The notes: generated by a model not told the origin, from the letters alone. DNA of 64,000 bases from Paratinospora sagittata (GCA_035771175.1 CM069608.1:25302519-25366518), one strand, 5' to 3'. Positions 12,519 through 25,100 are shown, counted from the stretch's first letter. Program-made: numbers and translations.

Positions 12519-13481
12519 ATGGCAGGACAAAATGAAAGAAGTACTTATTTTTCGGGTGAAGGAAACTCCACCAACCGATAGCCACTGTGGAAGGGAGAAA
12601 ACTATTCACACTGGAAAGCTAAGATTTGGTACTACCTAAAAGCCCAAGATCTAGAGATGTGGGATGTTGTGATATACGGCTATCCAACACCTACTAAAAT
12701 AGTTGATGGTGCTACTGTCCCGAAGGAAATAGATGAATGGAGTACCAAGGAAAAGAAAATGGAACTATTGAATAACCAAGTTGTAAACATTTTGTTTTGC
12801 AGTTTATCAGTCGAAGAGTTCAATAGAGTTAGTGCGTGTGAAACCGCTAAGGAAATCTGGAACAAGTTAGAGGTCACCCACGAAGGAACTTTGTATGTTA
12901 AAAATGCGAAGCTCCAACTGTTAGTTGAAAAATATGAGACCTATAGGATGAATGAAACTGACTCGATAGCTGAGGCTATTGCTTGGTTTACAACAAACAT
13001 CAATGAGATGAAGAACCTAGGAAAAATCTATGACAAAAAAGAAACTGTTAGAAAGTTTCTAAGAGGCCTACCCAGAGCATGGGAACCCAAGGCCACAACC
13101 ATTGAAGAAGCCAAGAATCTGGCTGAATACACTTTTGATGAACTATGCGGTTCATTAATGGTTCATGAAATGAAGTTAAAAGATAAGATGAGCCCGGTCA
13201 AGGTTGAGGAAAAAGAAAAGAAATCTATTGCCCTCAATGCTGAAACTGATTCAGAAGATGACATGGATATGTTGTCTAGAAAGTTTAACAAGTTGCTTAG
13301 GAGAAAGAGTAAGAATAGCTCTTACTCAAGGTTTCACAAAGAAAAGAAATCTGAGTCTAAACCTGTAGAGTTAATATGTTACGGTTGTAACAAACCAGGT
13401 CATGTAAAGAGTGAATGTCCACTAAATATAAGAAGAACTCAAGTTCATATAGAAAGGACAAGAAAGTTCTCAACCCACTGA
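12519..13481 (+). pseudogene. Copia-B gag with CCHC zinc knuckle
   Basis: The original start is the ATG at 12519, but codon 21 is a TAG (12579-12581), after which the frame stays open to the TGA ending at 13481. The protein has the UBN2-like gag core (motifs LWKGENYSHWK, AKEIWNKLEVTHEGT, RKFLRGLPRAWEPKATTIEE), a charged linker, and one CCHC zinc knuckle, CYGCNKPGHVKSECP, near 13377-13421, which in this family binds element RNA. The single early stop, read as a point mutation, disables normal translation. The spacing to pol suggests gag and pol were one polyprotein. Confidence 0.85.
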
Positions 13482-14303
13482 AGCGGATTCAGATCACACT
13501 ACTGCACTCTGCTAAATGGCAAGCACCAAGGTAAAATCTGAACCTATTGACAAACTTAATGAGCTCTATGCTCATATTCAGGAACTTAAGACAAAACTTA
13601 GTAAAGAGACCAAGAAAAATGAAAAGCTCAAGCATAGTCTTGAAGAAGCTCTTGAGGAAATATAATTCCAACAAGAAGAGCTAGAATGTCTCTAGACAAT
13701 AAACAACTTAAGAAAGTTGTTGGGAAACTAAAAATTGAAAATGAAACTCTTAGAAAGGAAAAGGAAGACCTGAATTGCACCATGACTAAATTCACAAATG
13801 GTCAAAAGTGTTTTGACATGATGCTAAGTTCACAAAGATGTGCATTCGACAAAACTTGCATAGGCTATACTCATGGGTCGAAACAAAAGGAATACAATAC
13901 CTTATTGAACAAATGACCAACATGCCAAAAATGTCATAAGGAAGGTCATACCATACTTAGATGTAATGTCTTATGTAGAAAGAAGAGTAAATATGCATGG
14001 ATTGTAAAATATGTTCTTACTGAAGCTAACATGCATGGACTCAAACTTGCATGGGTACCAAAGTCAAAAGTATTTTATGTTGTGTAGATATACAAAAATG
14101 AAGATATATGGTATCTAGACAGCGGCTACTCAAGGCATATGACTGGAGATAAATCTAAATTTCTGAGCCTTGAAAAGAAGAAATGAGGAAATGTCACTTT
14201 CGGAAATGACAACAAAAGTGACATTGAAGGCATCAAAACTATTGGTAACGATTTTCTATCCATATCTGATGTACTTTATGTTAAAGGGCTGAAGCATAAT
14301 CTC
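13482..14303 (+). pseudogene. Copia-B linker, second CxxC knuckle and protease (broken)
   Basis: The frame downstream of gag contains stops and shifts. A lysine/glutamate-rich segment (about 13520-13790) looks like a coiled coil. A second zinc-knuckle-like CQKCHKEGHTILRC follows near 13925-13970. The aspartic protease active site is visible as WYLDSGYSRHMTG near 14109-14147 (usual form DSGCSRHMTG; the cysteine is now tyrosine). The protease would cut the polyprotein during particle maturation, but stops such as that near 14084 break it. Confidence 0.75.
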
Positions 14304-15260
14304 TTGAGCATAAGTCAATTATGTGACAAGGGTTATGACATTTCATTTGAAGCAAATAGGTGCACAGTCAAGAATGTTGATAAAACTGTTGCATTCATAG
14401 CATCTAGAATTAAGAATGTGTATTGCACAAACTTTAATAACATGAAAAAACAAAATGTAACATGTTTAAGTGCTATCTCTTGTAATGATGCATGGCTATA
14501 ACATAGGAGATTAGCTCATGCTAATATAGATAACATATCTAGAATTGTCAAATGTATTCCGAAATGAACTTACTCAAATGACAATGTATGTGAACCATGT
14601 CAACTTGGTAAGCATACCCGACCATCATTTAATAGCAAGAGGCATTAATCAACCTCTAGAGCTCTCGAACCGATGCACATGGATTTTTTTGGACCAACCA
14701 AAACCCAAAGCTTAGGTGGTAAATCATATGCGTTTGTGATTGTTGATGACTTTACTCGATTCACATGGGTATTTCTATTAGCTCATAAATCTGATACATG
14801 TGAAACATTTATAAAATTCTGCAAGAGAATCGAAAATGAAAAGGGTTACAAAATCAACATAATTAGGAGTGATAGAGGTGGTGAATTTGTCAATAAAAAT
14901 CTTGAAGAATTTTGTAACAATCAAGGTTACACTCACCATCTATCAGCCCCTAGGACACCGGAGCAAAATGGTGTAGTTGAGAGAAAGAATAGAACTCTGC
15001 AGGAGATGTGTAGAACAATGCTTAATGAGTATAACACTGCAAATCATTTTTTGGGTGAAGCTATAAACACTACCTGCTATGTGATGGACCGAGTTCTAAT
15101 CAGAAGAGATTTGAATAAAACTCCATATGAACTATGGAAGGGTAGAGCACCCAACATTAGTTACTTCCAAGTATTTGGATGCAAATGTTTTATTCTTAAC
15201 GATAAAGATAATCTAGATAAGTTTGAACCTAAGTCTGACATAGGAATCTTCTTAGGATAG
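14304..15260 (+). pseudogene. Copia-B GAG-pre-integrase and integrase
   Basis: The pre-integrase zinc domain is spread over 14304-14660 with stops near 14499 and 14564 (motifs LLSISQLCDKGYD, RRLAHANI, CEPCQLGKH). The integrase core runs 14673-15260: MDFFGPTK carries the first aspartate, IIRSDRGGEFVN the second, and APRTPEQNGVVERKNRTLQE the glutamate of the DDE triad, all present. In this family integrase inserts element cDNA into host DNA. The core is open for 195 codons but ends in a stop right after GIFLG. Confidence 0.85.
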
Positions 15261-15268
15261 CCTACAGG

Positions 15269-16324
15269 GTGTTCAACAAATCTAATCAAACTGTAAAAGA
15301 ATCAATTCAGGTAAATTTTGATGAAAATGAAAATGAAAATAAGAAAAGTCTTGAGGAAGAATTTAAAGAATTGAATTTTGATGATGATGAACCCAAGACA
15401 ACTAAGATTATAGATCTTGACCCTAAACCATCTTTAGAATATTCTAAAAACTCTAGATTGCTTCAAGGTCTTTCCCAAGAACAAATTTTAGGAGATCCAC
15501 AAAAGGGTGTATCCACTAGAGCTTCAATTCAAAAAGATCAGGAGCTTGTTTCTTTTATATCACAATCTGAACCAATTAAAGTGGAAGAGGCACTGAAAGA
15601 TGAAAACTGGATTCTTGCTATGCAAGAAGAACTAGGACACTTTGTGCGAAACAAAGTATGGGAATTAGTTCCTAGACCTTTTCATCAATCTATTATAGGA
15701 ACCAAATGGATCTTTAGAAACAAAAAGAATAAACAAGGTATCATTGTCTACAATAAGGCTAGATTGGTTCCACAAGGGTACAACCAAGAAGAAGGCATAG
15801 ACTTTGAAGAAGCCTTTGCCCCAGTAGCAAGATTAGAGGCAATAAGAATGTTACTTGCCTATGCTTGTTACAAAAATTTTCCATTATACCAAATGGATGT
15901 AAAGAGTGATTTTCTAAATGGATACATCAACGAAGAGGTATATGTGAAACAACTTCCAGGGTTTGAGGATGCTCAAGACCCAGAATATGTGTTCAAACTC
16001 CACAAAGCCTTATATGGATTAAGACAAGCTCCAAGAGCTTGATATGATCGACTGAGTTCATTTCTTTTAGATCATAAGTTTCACAAAAGAAAACTTGATC
16101 CAACTTTGTTTATCAAACATCACAATGACAATATGCTTATTGTTCAAATTTATGTGGATGATATCATTTTTGGTGCATCAAACAAAGAACTACGTGATGA
16201 GTTTTCTAAATTAACGCAGAAGAAATTTGAAATGAATATGATGGGAGAACTTACATACTTTCTCGGCTTACAAATTAAGCAAATGCCCGAAAGGGAACTT
16301 CATAAGCCAATCAAAGTATGCTAA
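15269..16324 (+). pseudogene. Copia-B reverse transcriptase
   Basis: The first part (15269-16042) has an acidic linker and then the Copia RT start, [43 protein letters not shown] and [16 protein letters not shown] follows [11 protein letters not shown], replacing the expected tryptophan codon. The second part (16106-16324) carries the catalytic IYVDDIIFGAS motif. RT copies element RNA into DNA. All key motifs remain, so the gene is recently dead, with one nonsense change between the halves and a frame break near 16322. Confidence 0.85.
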
Positions 16325-16328
16325 AGAA

Positions 16329-17090
16329 ATGGTTAAAAAGTTTCAAATGCACAATTTGAAATCGATTGATACTCCCTGTACCTCTGCAATCAAATTAGAT
16401 AAGGATGAAAAAGGTAAATCAATTGATTCAAAACTTTATAGAAGTATGATTGAAAGTCTGCCATACTTAACTGCAAGTCGACCTGACATTATGTTCAGTG
16501 TCTGCCTTTGTGCAAGATTTCAATCAGAACCTAAAGAATCTCATTTAAAGTGTGTCAAACGAATATTTAGAGACATAAATGGCACAACTCACTTAGGAAT
16601 TTGGTATTCTAAAGGTATTTCATTTGATCTCATAAGTTATGTAGACTCCGATTATGCTGGTAGTCTTACTGATAGGAAAAATACCTCTGTATTTTGTCAC
16701 TTTTTTGAAAATTCTTTGATTACTTGGTTTTGCAAGAAACAACACTCCGTGACAATATCCACAGCTAAAGTAGAATATGTTACAGCTGGAAGTTGTTGTT
16801 TACAGGTTCTTTACATAAAAAAATAACTTCAGGATTATCAAATATTTATTCCATGTGCTGAAATTTTGTTGGATTATACTAGTGCTATTAACATTTTTAA
16901 AAATCCTGTATTGCAGTTCCGAACTAAGCATATTCAAATAAGACATCACTTTTTATGGGATCATGTGCAAAATGAAGAAGTCATATTATCTCACATTAGA
17001 ACCAAAGAACAACTGGCTGACATATTTACTAAAGCTTTACAAAAAAAACCAGTTTGTTCACATTCGAAGAGAACTCGGTATGTTCTATGA
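16329..17090 (+). pseudogene. Copia-B RNase H and pol C-terminus
   Basis: The region reads LTASRPDIMFSVCLCARFQS, then YVDSDYAGSLTDRKNTS and WFCKKQHSVTISTAKVEY, the conserved Copia RNase H blocks that remove RNA during reverse transcription. A stop at 16826 precedes the continuation at 16866-17090 with KHIQIRHHFLWDHV and LADIFTKALQ, the usual end of pol, followed by a frame break. The motif set resembles SIRE/Maximus or Tork. No envelope-like ORF follows. Confidence 0.82.
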
Positions 17091-17382
17091 GACTGATTTG
17101 TGATACTTACCTCTATATGGGGTGAGACATATTTCATGATACTTTACTCTTTTTGATATTTCAAAAGGGGAAGAAGTAATATCATTGAAACATCATATAT
17201 TCAGGGGGAGCTTAACACTAAGGGGGAGTCTTAGTGATGTTTTAAGTACATTCCTAAAAAATACACTCATATCATATGAATAAAGGATCATTAGTATTAC
17301 ATTTCATGCATACACACATCATTTTATTAGCTTGCTTCAAAGCCCATAATAATCTGTTTGAAATCATCAAAAAGGGGGAGAT
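17091..17382 (+). other. Copia-B 3' untranslated region with polypurine tract
   Basis: About 290 noncoding bases follow pol. They include three AGGGGGAG strings (near 17203, 17221 and 17370). The last, aaaaagggggagat at 17369-17382, abuts the 3' LTR and is the expected primer for plus-strand DNA synthesis. Confidence 0.75.
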
Positions 17383-19317
17383 TGTTGAACCCATTATCCT
17401 CAGGTTCCTTACGAAGAATATGTCCCTAATATGAAAGATATTTTGATAATTACAAACCACATCCTGTCTATGATATTACTGGACATATGGCATATCTAAT
17501 CTTACTTGAAGGTTACAAAGAATTAATGATGCATGGCGAACGTATTAAAGATCTTCTTGAAGACCATGATCATTTGAAGATGTTCGGTTGTATGATTAGA
17601 TTATGATAGGTTGTAGGACTTTCTATGTCATATGATTCAGTGATATGTATGCCGGCTTGTTTTAATCAATCGTTTGTATATTTGATTTAATCCGGTTACA
17701 TTATGTTTTATCGATCTTTAATCGAGAAATCAAAAATTGCTTTTATATAGTCTTTCAGAACACTAATGTTTTAAGCAACGCCCTCCTGAACTTGATGAGT
17801 CAGGACGCTGATAAAACATTAGGACGCTCAAAGTTGAATTGAACTGATTAATAAGGATGCTTACTTGTAAGTGGCGACCTTTCTTTTATCAACCTTTGAG
17901 AATATCAAGACGCTGACTTAGTTTTAGCTCGCTAAAAGTTCTTTTTATTTTCAAGTGATTTCTATCTGTAAGGACGCTGATAGTTATAAGTTGAATAAAC
18001 TATCAGGACGCTACTTGTGTAGGAGAGCCCTTATCTTTAGAATCAACTTAAAACCCTGAGGACGCTTACTGTCCTTCAGCGTACTCAACATTGTTTTAAA
18101 ACTGATTTTAAATTTCAGGACGCTAACTCTTGAGTAGCGCCCTCGTGTGTTCAATGTGTTTTAAAACAAAGTAAGACGCTAACTGCGAAGTAGCGCTCTC
18201 ATGTTTTGAGTTGTTTAAATCATCAAAGTAAGTCAGGACGCTTACGACTTGGTAGTGCCCTCACTTCAATGTTCACCAGGACGCTTATGAGCCATGAGCG
18301 CCCTTACGGAACAAAAGGAAAAAAGTTGATATTATGTGCAAGGACGCTAATTCAACAAATGTTATTGTTCTGACAAGATGACCATTTATGTTACTTTTTT
18401 CAGAACTGTACGAATACTTTTTAGAACTTTTCAGATTCGTACAACACGTTTTTCAAAACTTTTTGAACGTTCTAAAAGCATGTCAGAACATTCTCTTTTC
18501 ATGAAAGGATTAGATGATTCAGGTGCTATCGCCGTAATGTGTATTGAGCTGAATCAATTCATTTATGGAAAGAAAATATACATTGTATTTGAAATAACCT
18601 AAAGCGCCAAAATCATAAAGTCCTTTGCGCTTATGTTATTCCTATATACACGTATTGGCTTAGAGCAAAAAAACAACTAAGGATATACAAAAACTGATAT
18701 TCATTCAAAACATATTAACAGTTTTCATTTGCGCCAAAACAATATTTTGAAAGTTAGTCATCTTTCGCTTGTGCTTGATCTTACGATCTTTTAAAAGAAA
18801 AACTTCAAGTCTTCTGGATCGGTTGAACTTCATCTTCATTTTTTTTACAATCCATTGAAGAAGACAAAAGCTCTTTGAACCTGTTTTCAACATAAACTTC
18901 ATCATACATATCTTGTTGAATCTGTGATCACAGAAGGTTTAATCGAAAGCTTTGTAAGTATCACTTTGATTCTAAGTAAAGACAATCATATCTTATCTTG
19001 TATCAAATTTGCAGTGACTGGTTAGTCACTGGGCAAGAGCAAGTGTTGCTCGAAGTTGTAATGGTCATCTCACACCTAGAAGTTGAGAAACGGCCATCTC
19101 ACGCCCGGAAGCTGAAAAAACGTCTTCTCACACCCGTAAGCTGAGAAACGGTAGTTCTCACACTATAAATCTTGCTTGTATTGTCTCATTTACATTTGAT
19201 GTATTTGATTGCTATACTTTGTATAATTAGCTTTTGTTATTCCACACAATTTTAAGAAAGGTTAAAATCTGCTAAATGTCCAATTCACCCCCCCTCTTGG
19301 ACATATCTGGGCCAATA
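17383..19317 (+). repeat. 3' LTR of Copia-B
   Basis: It is 1935 bp, from TGTTGAACCC to GGGCCAATA (the final CA is mutated to TA), followed by the target duplication GTTGG. It matches the two ends of the interrupted 5' LTR over its length. It lacks 116 bp found in the 5' LTR. TATA-like TTCCTATATACACG occurs near 18639. Confidence 0.87.
17760..18350 (+). repeat. AGGACGCT / AGCGCCCT hairpin array in the LTR
   Basis: Within about 590 bp I count nine exact GGACGCT copies (near 17801, 17820, 17971, 18006, 18060, 18118, 18236, 18279, 18341) plus variants, several followed within 10-25 bases by AGCGCCCTC or a variant. AGGACGCT is the reverse complement of AGCGCCCT except at one position, so most pairs can form short stems. 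The same array is in the 5' LTR and in the LARD LTRs of this window. Confidence 0.75.
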
Positions 19318-19322
19318 GTTGG
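19318..19322. repeat. Target site duplication GTTGG (right copy) of Copia-B
   Basis: Exact repeat of 6020-6024, immediately after the 3' LTR and at the resumption of the Copia-A gag frame. Confidence 0.9.
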
Positions 19323-19785
19323 GTCCAAGAAATTTGTGGTAGGCTACTTCCTAGATTACAAAATGGTCGACTCCAAAACTGTAATCAGTCAAGTTCAAGA
19401 GATCCAAGTTATCCTATACGAGATTCATACTGAGGGGATGATATTTAGTGAAACCATCGAAGTAGTTGTTGTTATTGAAATGCTACCTCCTCCATGAAAG
19501 GATTTTAAGAACTACATTGAGCATAAGCAAAAGCGATGAGTATTGAAATTTTGTTTGTTAGACTTTGTATTAAATAAAACAATAGAAGTTTTGTGAAAAA
19601 ATGGTTGATGTTGTTGCGAAGGAAAATGTTGTGGAATATGCTAAGAGTTCCAAAACCGACAAGAATAATTCGGGCCAAGGGTTCAAACTAGGACGAAAAT
19701 GACATATTTCTAAAAAACAAAAATTTCAAGAAAAACACTTTAATTGTGACAAGATAGGTCACAAATCTACTAAACGTGAGTTGTA
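19323..19785 (+). pseudogene. Copia-A gag, 3' part
   Basis: The gag frame cut at 6024 resumes as KKFVVGYFLDYKMVDSKTV, ISQVQEIQVILYEIHTEGM and IEMLPPP-KDFKNYIEHKQK, the conserved middle of UBN2-type Copia gag. A stop replaces the tryptophan after LPPP at 19495. Downstream frames break, and a degenerate zinc knuckle (HFNCDKIGHKSTK, near 19740-19775) marks the gag end with two metal ligands lost. The pol genes of this element are absent: the sequence passes straight into a tandem repeat array. Confidence 0.8.
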
Positions 19786-20500
19786 CACGTATCAAACAGT
19801 GAAGGCCACAGGCCCAACGTGAGTTGTACATATATCAAAACAACGAAGGCCACAGACCTAACGTGAGTTGTACATGTATCAAGCAGCGAAGGCCACAAGC
19901 CCACCATGAGCTACACACGTATCAAGCAGCGAAGGCCATAGGCCCAACGTGAGTTGTACACGAATCAAATAGCAAAGGCCATAGGACAAATGTGATCTAT
20001 ACACGCATCAAATAGCAGAGGCCATAGACCAAACATGAGTATCACATGTATCAAAACAATAAAGGCCACAAGCTCAACGTGAGTTAAACACGTATCAAAT
20101 AACAAAGGTCGTAGGCCCAACGTGAGCCATACACGTACGAAAGGGCAGAGACCACAGGCCAAACGCGAGCTATACATGTATCAACTAGAAGAGGCCATAG
20201 GCCAAACGTGAGCTATGCACGTATCAAATAGCATAGGTCATAGGTCTAACGTGAGTTATACACGTATCAAATAGCACAAGCTCTAGGCCTAATGTGAGTT
20301 ATACACGTACCAAATAGTAGAGGCCACAAGCCAAACGTGTGTCACATATCAAATAGCAGAGGCCGCAGGGCAAACGTGAGCTATACACACCAAATAACAA
20401 GGGCCAGGGGCTAGGTGTGAGTCGTACACCCCAAGTAACAAAGGCTACGACCAAGTGTGAGTTGTGCACCCCAAATAGAAAAGGTCACGACCACCTATGT
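19774..20500. repeat. Tandem repeat array, unit about 43 bp
   Basis: About 16 degenerate copies of a unit built on GTGAGTTGTACACGTATCAA followed by ATAGCAGAGGCCATAGGCCAAAC. Units drift to a shorter form toward 20400-20500. A fragment of the same unit is found at 57974-58010 beside a Tat-like element. There is no coding frame across it. Confidence 0.85.
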
Positions 20501-20776
20501 GCAACACAAACATAAAGAGGCAAAGGATACAATCACTCATGCGCTACGTGCCATAGAGTAGCAAAAGATTACGAACAAGAAGTTGTGGTCGATCTCCTTC
20601 TCAAGGCAGCAAATGCTTATAGATGATAGGGCACGATTGATCATCAACAAAAAACTATAACCACATCTAAATGAATAGCTATAACTGATCATCCTTAATA
20701 GGCAATGACCAACTTTCAAGGTTGCAATGGGTCACGGAGGCTATAGCCCCAAAGGTATCGCATGCTTGGAACATTG
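20501..20776. other. Unassigned spacer before the minus-strand Gypsy LTR
   Basis: I see no gene or recognised repeat. It ends next to the mutated start of the LTR at 20777. Confidence 0.4.
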
Positions 20777-22177
20777 TTTCACACCCCGTTCTATTACCCA
20801 AAATAATGCACAACGGATAGTAGAACCGAAGTGCAAACAATTATGGACATCAACATAAATCCTTTATTCATCCTCCATTAATTAAGGAGGGCACAAGTAT
20901 AAGGGTACATTATGTTACATACACGAGTAAGCAGCGGAATTACATCTACAAACACCTATACACAAAGATCTACATCGATGTCCCGCTCTCTACACGCCTC
21001 TTACGCACGTAGTTCTGGCGACTCTTGTTCTAGCATGCAACATCTAAGAGACTGAGGAAAATATCAACGGGGTGAGCTTAATAGCTCAATGGATCTAGCA
21101 AGTTAACGAATCATTTACAGAAAGATAACAACAGCAGTACAGAGATCAATCCTTAACATTATAATAGAATCATGTAATGCAGGTTTATAAGTAACAACGA
21201 AGTGCATCGCGGGTCGTGTACTTAGTACCATCGTGTGATGGCTTCGTTTTGATATCACAGTACTGAGTACAATTCCACTACAGGTCCCGTAAACTAAGAG
21301 GTCAACCATGTATCACAAAGTGACGATTCCCTTGAAATCATGAATTGAGTGCGAGGCAGCTACAAGTCCGCAAGCAATGGGCTAACCTTTTGTCACAGAG
21401 GGTTCCACTGGCCTTAAAAAGACAAGCATGGTGACACCCTCTTGAAATATTTATATTTATTCACTATGTCAATGCATGGAGTAAAGTAACATGGTGTCAT
21501 GAACATGATAAATGCAATGCTATGATTATCAATAAGTAAAAGGTACGCAAACCTAAGCCTTCATCCCCTCCTCGTGAATCTTTTTGGCGCTTTGCGAGAA
21601 CGTACGACGTCCATTTATGTAGCCATTCGATGAGCATTGTGCCCATGGCTTTCCCCTACCTTGAATCGGACAACATTTCTGCACATGGTTGAATCTTGCA
21701 AGCTGTGGATCTCATCTCGGTGCATCGTGGATCTCCAAGCACTGCAGACAGCATCTTGGCGCATTATTAGACTTTAAGCGTCGCGGATAGCATTTTGAAG
21801 TATTATGCATCTCGATGCCTCATTGGACTCTCAATAGACGCAGATGCTACAGACAACATCTCGATGCTCCAAACATCACGGGGGAAACTCTCGGCGTTTT
21901 CGAGGGTTTGAGAGGCATAGAGAAAGGTTTGGAGGAGGGAGAACCCCCCTCCTATTTATAAAAAAAAGTTGTGAAACTTGCCCAGGAACGTGCCTGGGTA
22001 CTTGGGCACTTTTTTGGGGTTCTCATGCACTTCTCCTGGCACTTCATTGGGCTTAAATCGAGGAACCTAAATCCTCAATTCTCATTTCATGTTGAGTACA
22101 GTGTTCATGCGAATATTGTTGTTTTATGCCATTTTATGATGTATTATCTATTTGTTTCAAATTTTTGGGTTGTTACA
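20777..22177 (-). repeat. 3' LTR of the minus-strand Gypsy-like element
   Basis: About 1.4 kb. It begins TTTCACACCCCGTTCT (TG lost) where the other copy has TGTCACACCCCGTTCT, and ends TTGTTACA. The two copies align closely over the first 590 bp. Confidence 0.75.
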
Positions 22178-25100
22178 TTCTACCACCCTTAAATAGAATT
22201 TCGTCCTCGAAATTCAACTATGGTTGCCTGGGTGTTACACTTTAATGTCTGGGTGTTACAATTTAAGAACATAATTGTTTAGCCCACGTCTCTAATTCTG
22301 AGGACTTATTAAATTTCTCTTGCCTTTTCTCAATGGTACCCATTGCGTTTTGTTTGTGTTTGTCTTTTGTGAAGGGAAAAAGACTTCACTTGCAACGTAT
22401 GAGTGGTAGAAGACTCTGTTGCGATCATTTCTCGTGCGTAGCACATTTGCCTCATAGGTTATTACCTCCAAGTTAGTCATCGCCATCTTCTGTGATGAGG
22501 CTAGACTGACTATTTCTCGTTTAACACTGGAAGTCAAACGATCTTGAAGTTGTAGGCCCACTTAACTTAGTCAATGATTGTAATCCATAATGAGGATTTC
22601 CATCATGATCGTTTGTCATGCAATTGCGTTCATTTGAGAGTATAGTGGTAGTTTGTCATTAGCACCCATGATGTCATCACATGGTAATGATTTTTTTTAC
22701 CCATAGTGAGGTAAGGTTCTAGGTCAAACCTCTTCTCCTAGAAGCATCTGTGTTTTATGTTAAGTGGAGGCCTAAGTTTCGATTTCTATGTTGTGGTGTT
22801 ATGTTTTGGTAGTTGTAAGTCACATTCCTAGCTCTTCTAGGCTGAGGGGCAGGAGTTTTGACTTTAGGTACTTCTTGGTTCATGACTCGATTATCGCATT
22901 CCAATCCCAAAATAAAAAACGGATCACTGGGTGGGCCAATTTTAAAAACAATTATATCCTAAAAGTTCACATTGGTATCATCCATTCCGAATCCCCTCTT
23001 CCCATGAGCACATTCATACCCCTCCCATTGGGTCATGCGTCCTTTTAGGATGAAAAATTTTGTAGGGCCTGAAATTTGAAATGAAATCCCATCGACCGTT
23101 CGATAGAATCATCAATATCAGATAACACAGCTTAATTGGCAATAATATTTTATTTAACCTTAAACACTTGAAACCAACCGTCACGTAAGGTTCAATAGCC
23201 AAGTATCATGAGTTCATGGACAGATTTCTAGGGAAAATTTCCATGATACCAAATGATAGCATTTTAATAAAGGTGCAACCTCGTCCGTGCATCTCCTTAT
23301 TGCTGACACCATCAAGTTTACAGCAGAGGTGCACCACCTAAGGCTGACTCAATCAGGTGGGCATTCATGCACCACGAGCGACTCACATGCGCCATTAATC
23401 AATCCAGAGGTCACGAACGACTTAGGTGGTTATGTTGTCTACTTTCATGAACGATACCCAATTGTCTACCTAAATCACATTTTTCCCAAGGAAAAAAATG
23501 GTCCTTCTAATGGAAGTCAACTTAAAAATCCACCCCCTACGGAATGGGGTGAAGATCAGTAGTTGAGTTCCCTAAGTTCAAGCTTTCATGCCACATAAGG
23601 CACTTTAACCAGAGGCTGCGATAATATTTTACATAACTTGGCTTCTCAAACCTTGGTTATTAAGCTATGGCCTAGCTCTTGTGGCCCTTATGCTCCAAGG
23701 TTTTGTATCCTTTCTTGTGCTCGCAAGCATCTAAGACTTGTTCTAGCAACCATCGGTTCAACACTTCAGGTTATGGATCTTATTCCAATCAAATCCTTGG
23801 TAAGATCTGGTCATGGGATCTAGCCATTCCTTTTGTCATTTAATTGTCTACCTTCAATGCCCATTATGCCAAGCCGGCATATACATGCCGCTTTCCTTAA
23901 GACCTATTCTCCTTAAGGTTTATGTTTTCTTCTAAGATTAAATAATCACGTATTATGCTTAAAATTTTCTCACCAACATTTTTTGACTTAATCTTGATTC
24001 ACATAAGTTCCTCTATGAAATAAATATTGTCCTCGCATAGCCTTGAAGCTGATTTCTTCATAAATAAATACCTGGCTAAAAATCATACTGACTCGTTCAC
24101 AGAGACTGAACTCTCATTGATCATCAAATCAATCTTATATATCTAAAAAGGTTTCTAACTAAGTGGACATCCAATCTTCATGGTCACCCACTAATTCTAT
24201 TAAGTGACCATATCCTATACTTCATTACTTCTCTTACTCTAGGTTAGTTCCATAACCTAAGATCTTGTATAATTAATCGACAATCATCAGTTGAGAAAAG
24301 TACCCTAAACTCATATTAATGACTACAACCTCCCATTTTCTAGCATTATGATCATCTAATCAATTTAATTATACCAATACCCAAAATCAACAGATTCAAA
24401 GTGATCATATTAATACTAATATCAAGTAATATAATCCTTAAATCACCTTAACATTAAACTAAAATCAGGTATGTTAATATCACTCATAATCACTCATCAT
24501 ATGAAATATTAAGATCAACAAAAAAAAAATTCAGCCACATCAAAATTTACAAACCCATCAAGATCTGTTCATACTTTCCATAAGTGGCAAGACTAGCAGA
24601 CATATTATGCACTCACTTTGATGCCCATGTAGCAATATGTATTAAAATAATCCTTGCAAGTCATTATTTGCACATACAAGATCATGAGCTTGAAATGCCC
24701 TAGAGATCTTAAGTTCAATAGTAATCATTGATTATAATCATAAGATCCTCAAAACTTGAGTCCCAATACGAACACATATTTATCTATATACTTCTCAAAT
24801 AATCATTGACTCTCTGATAAATGACTAAATACGTTAAACTTTCAGAGTCTAACCTTCATCATATACATTATCTCATTATTCTTCCAATAATCTGGCTGGC
24901 ACGGTAATCATCCTATAAGTTCACAATAGGAAAACATATTTAATCTTAATTAATATCAAACTAAGTCTATACTTCAATGTAATCATCAAATTACATCATG
25001 TCCAAATAAGTCTAGATAATCCTTCAAAATGGAAACACCATAGCATTTATTCTAGAGATATAATTTGTACTACCTCAATGCCAACCAAACAAAAATATCT

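Larger units (their letters stand above)
6025..19317 (+). mobile_element. Copia-B: full-length but defective SIRE/Maximus-like Copia element
   Basis: The element runs 5' LTR (6025-12465, enlarged by nested insertions), PBS, gag, pol in Copia order (protease, integrase, RT, RNase H), polypurine tract, 3' LTR (17383-19317), and is flanked by GTTGG. The long LTRs, gag type and RNase H motifs suggest the SIRE/Maximus branch, an inference made without a tree. Stops and frameshifts in gag and pol mean it cannot make its own proteins. It sits inside the gag of Copia-A. Confidence 0.88.

Noticed and set aside
17760..18350. CRISPR-like array from regularly recurring AGGACGCT
   Set aside because: Repeats are 8 bp, degenerate and inside an LTR of a plant retrotransposon; there are no spacers of constant size or cas genes.
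19774..20500. CRISPR array from 43-bp units
   Set aside because: Units are contiguous without unique spacers and drift gradually, as in a minisatellite.
22292..22561. Minus-strand 89-codon frame near the Gypsy polypurine tract as a pol or gag remnant
   Set aside because: No recognisable motif, and no support from adjacent frames; the length is not significant.
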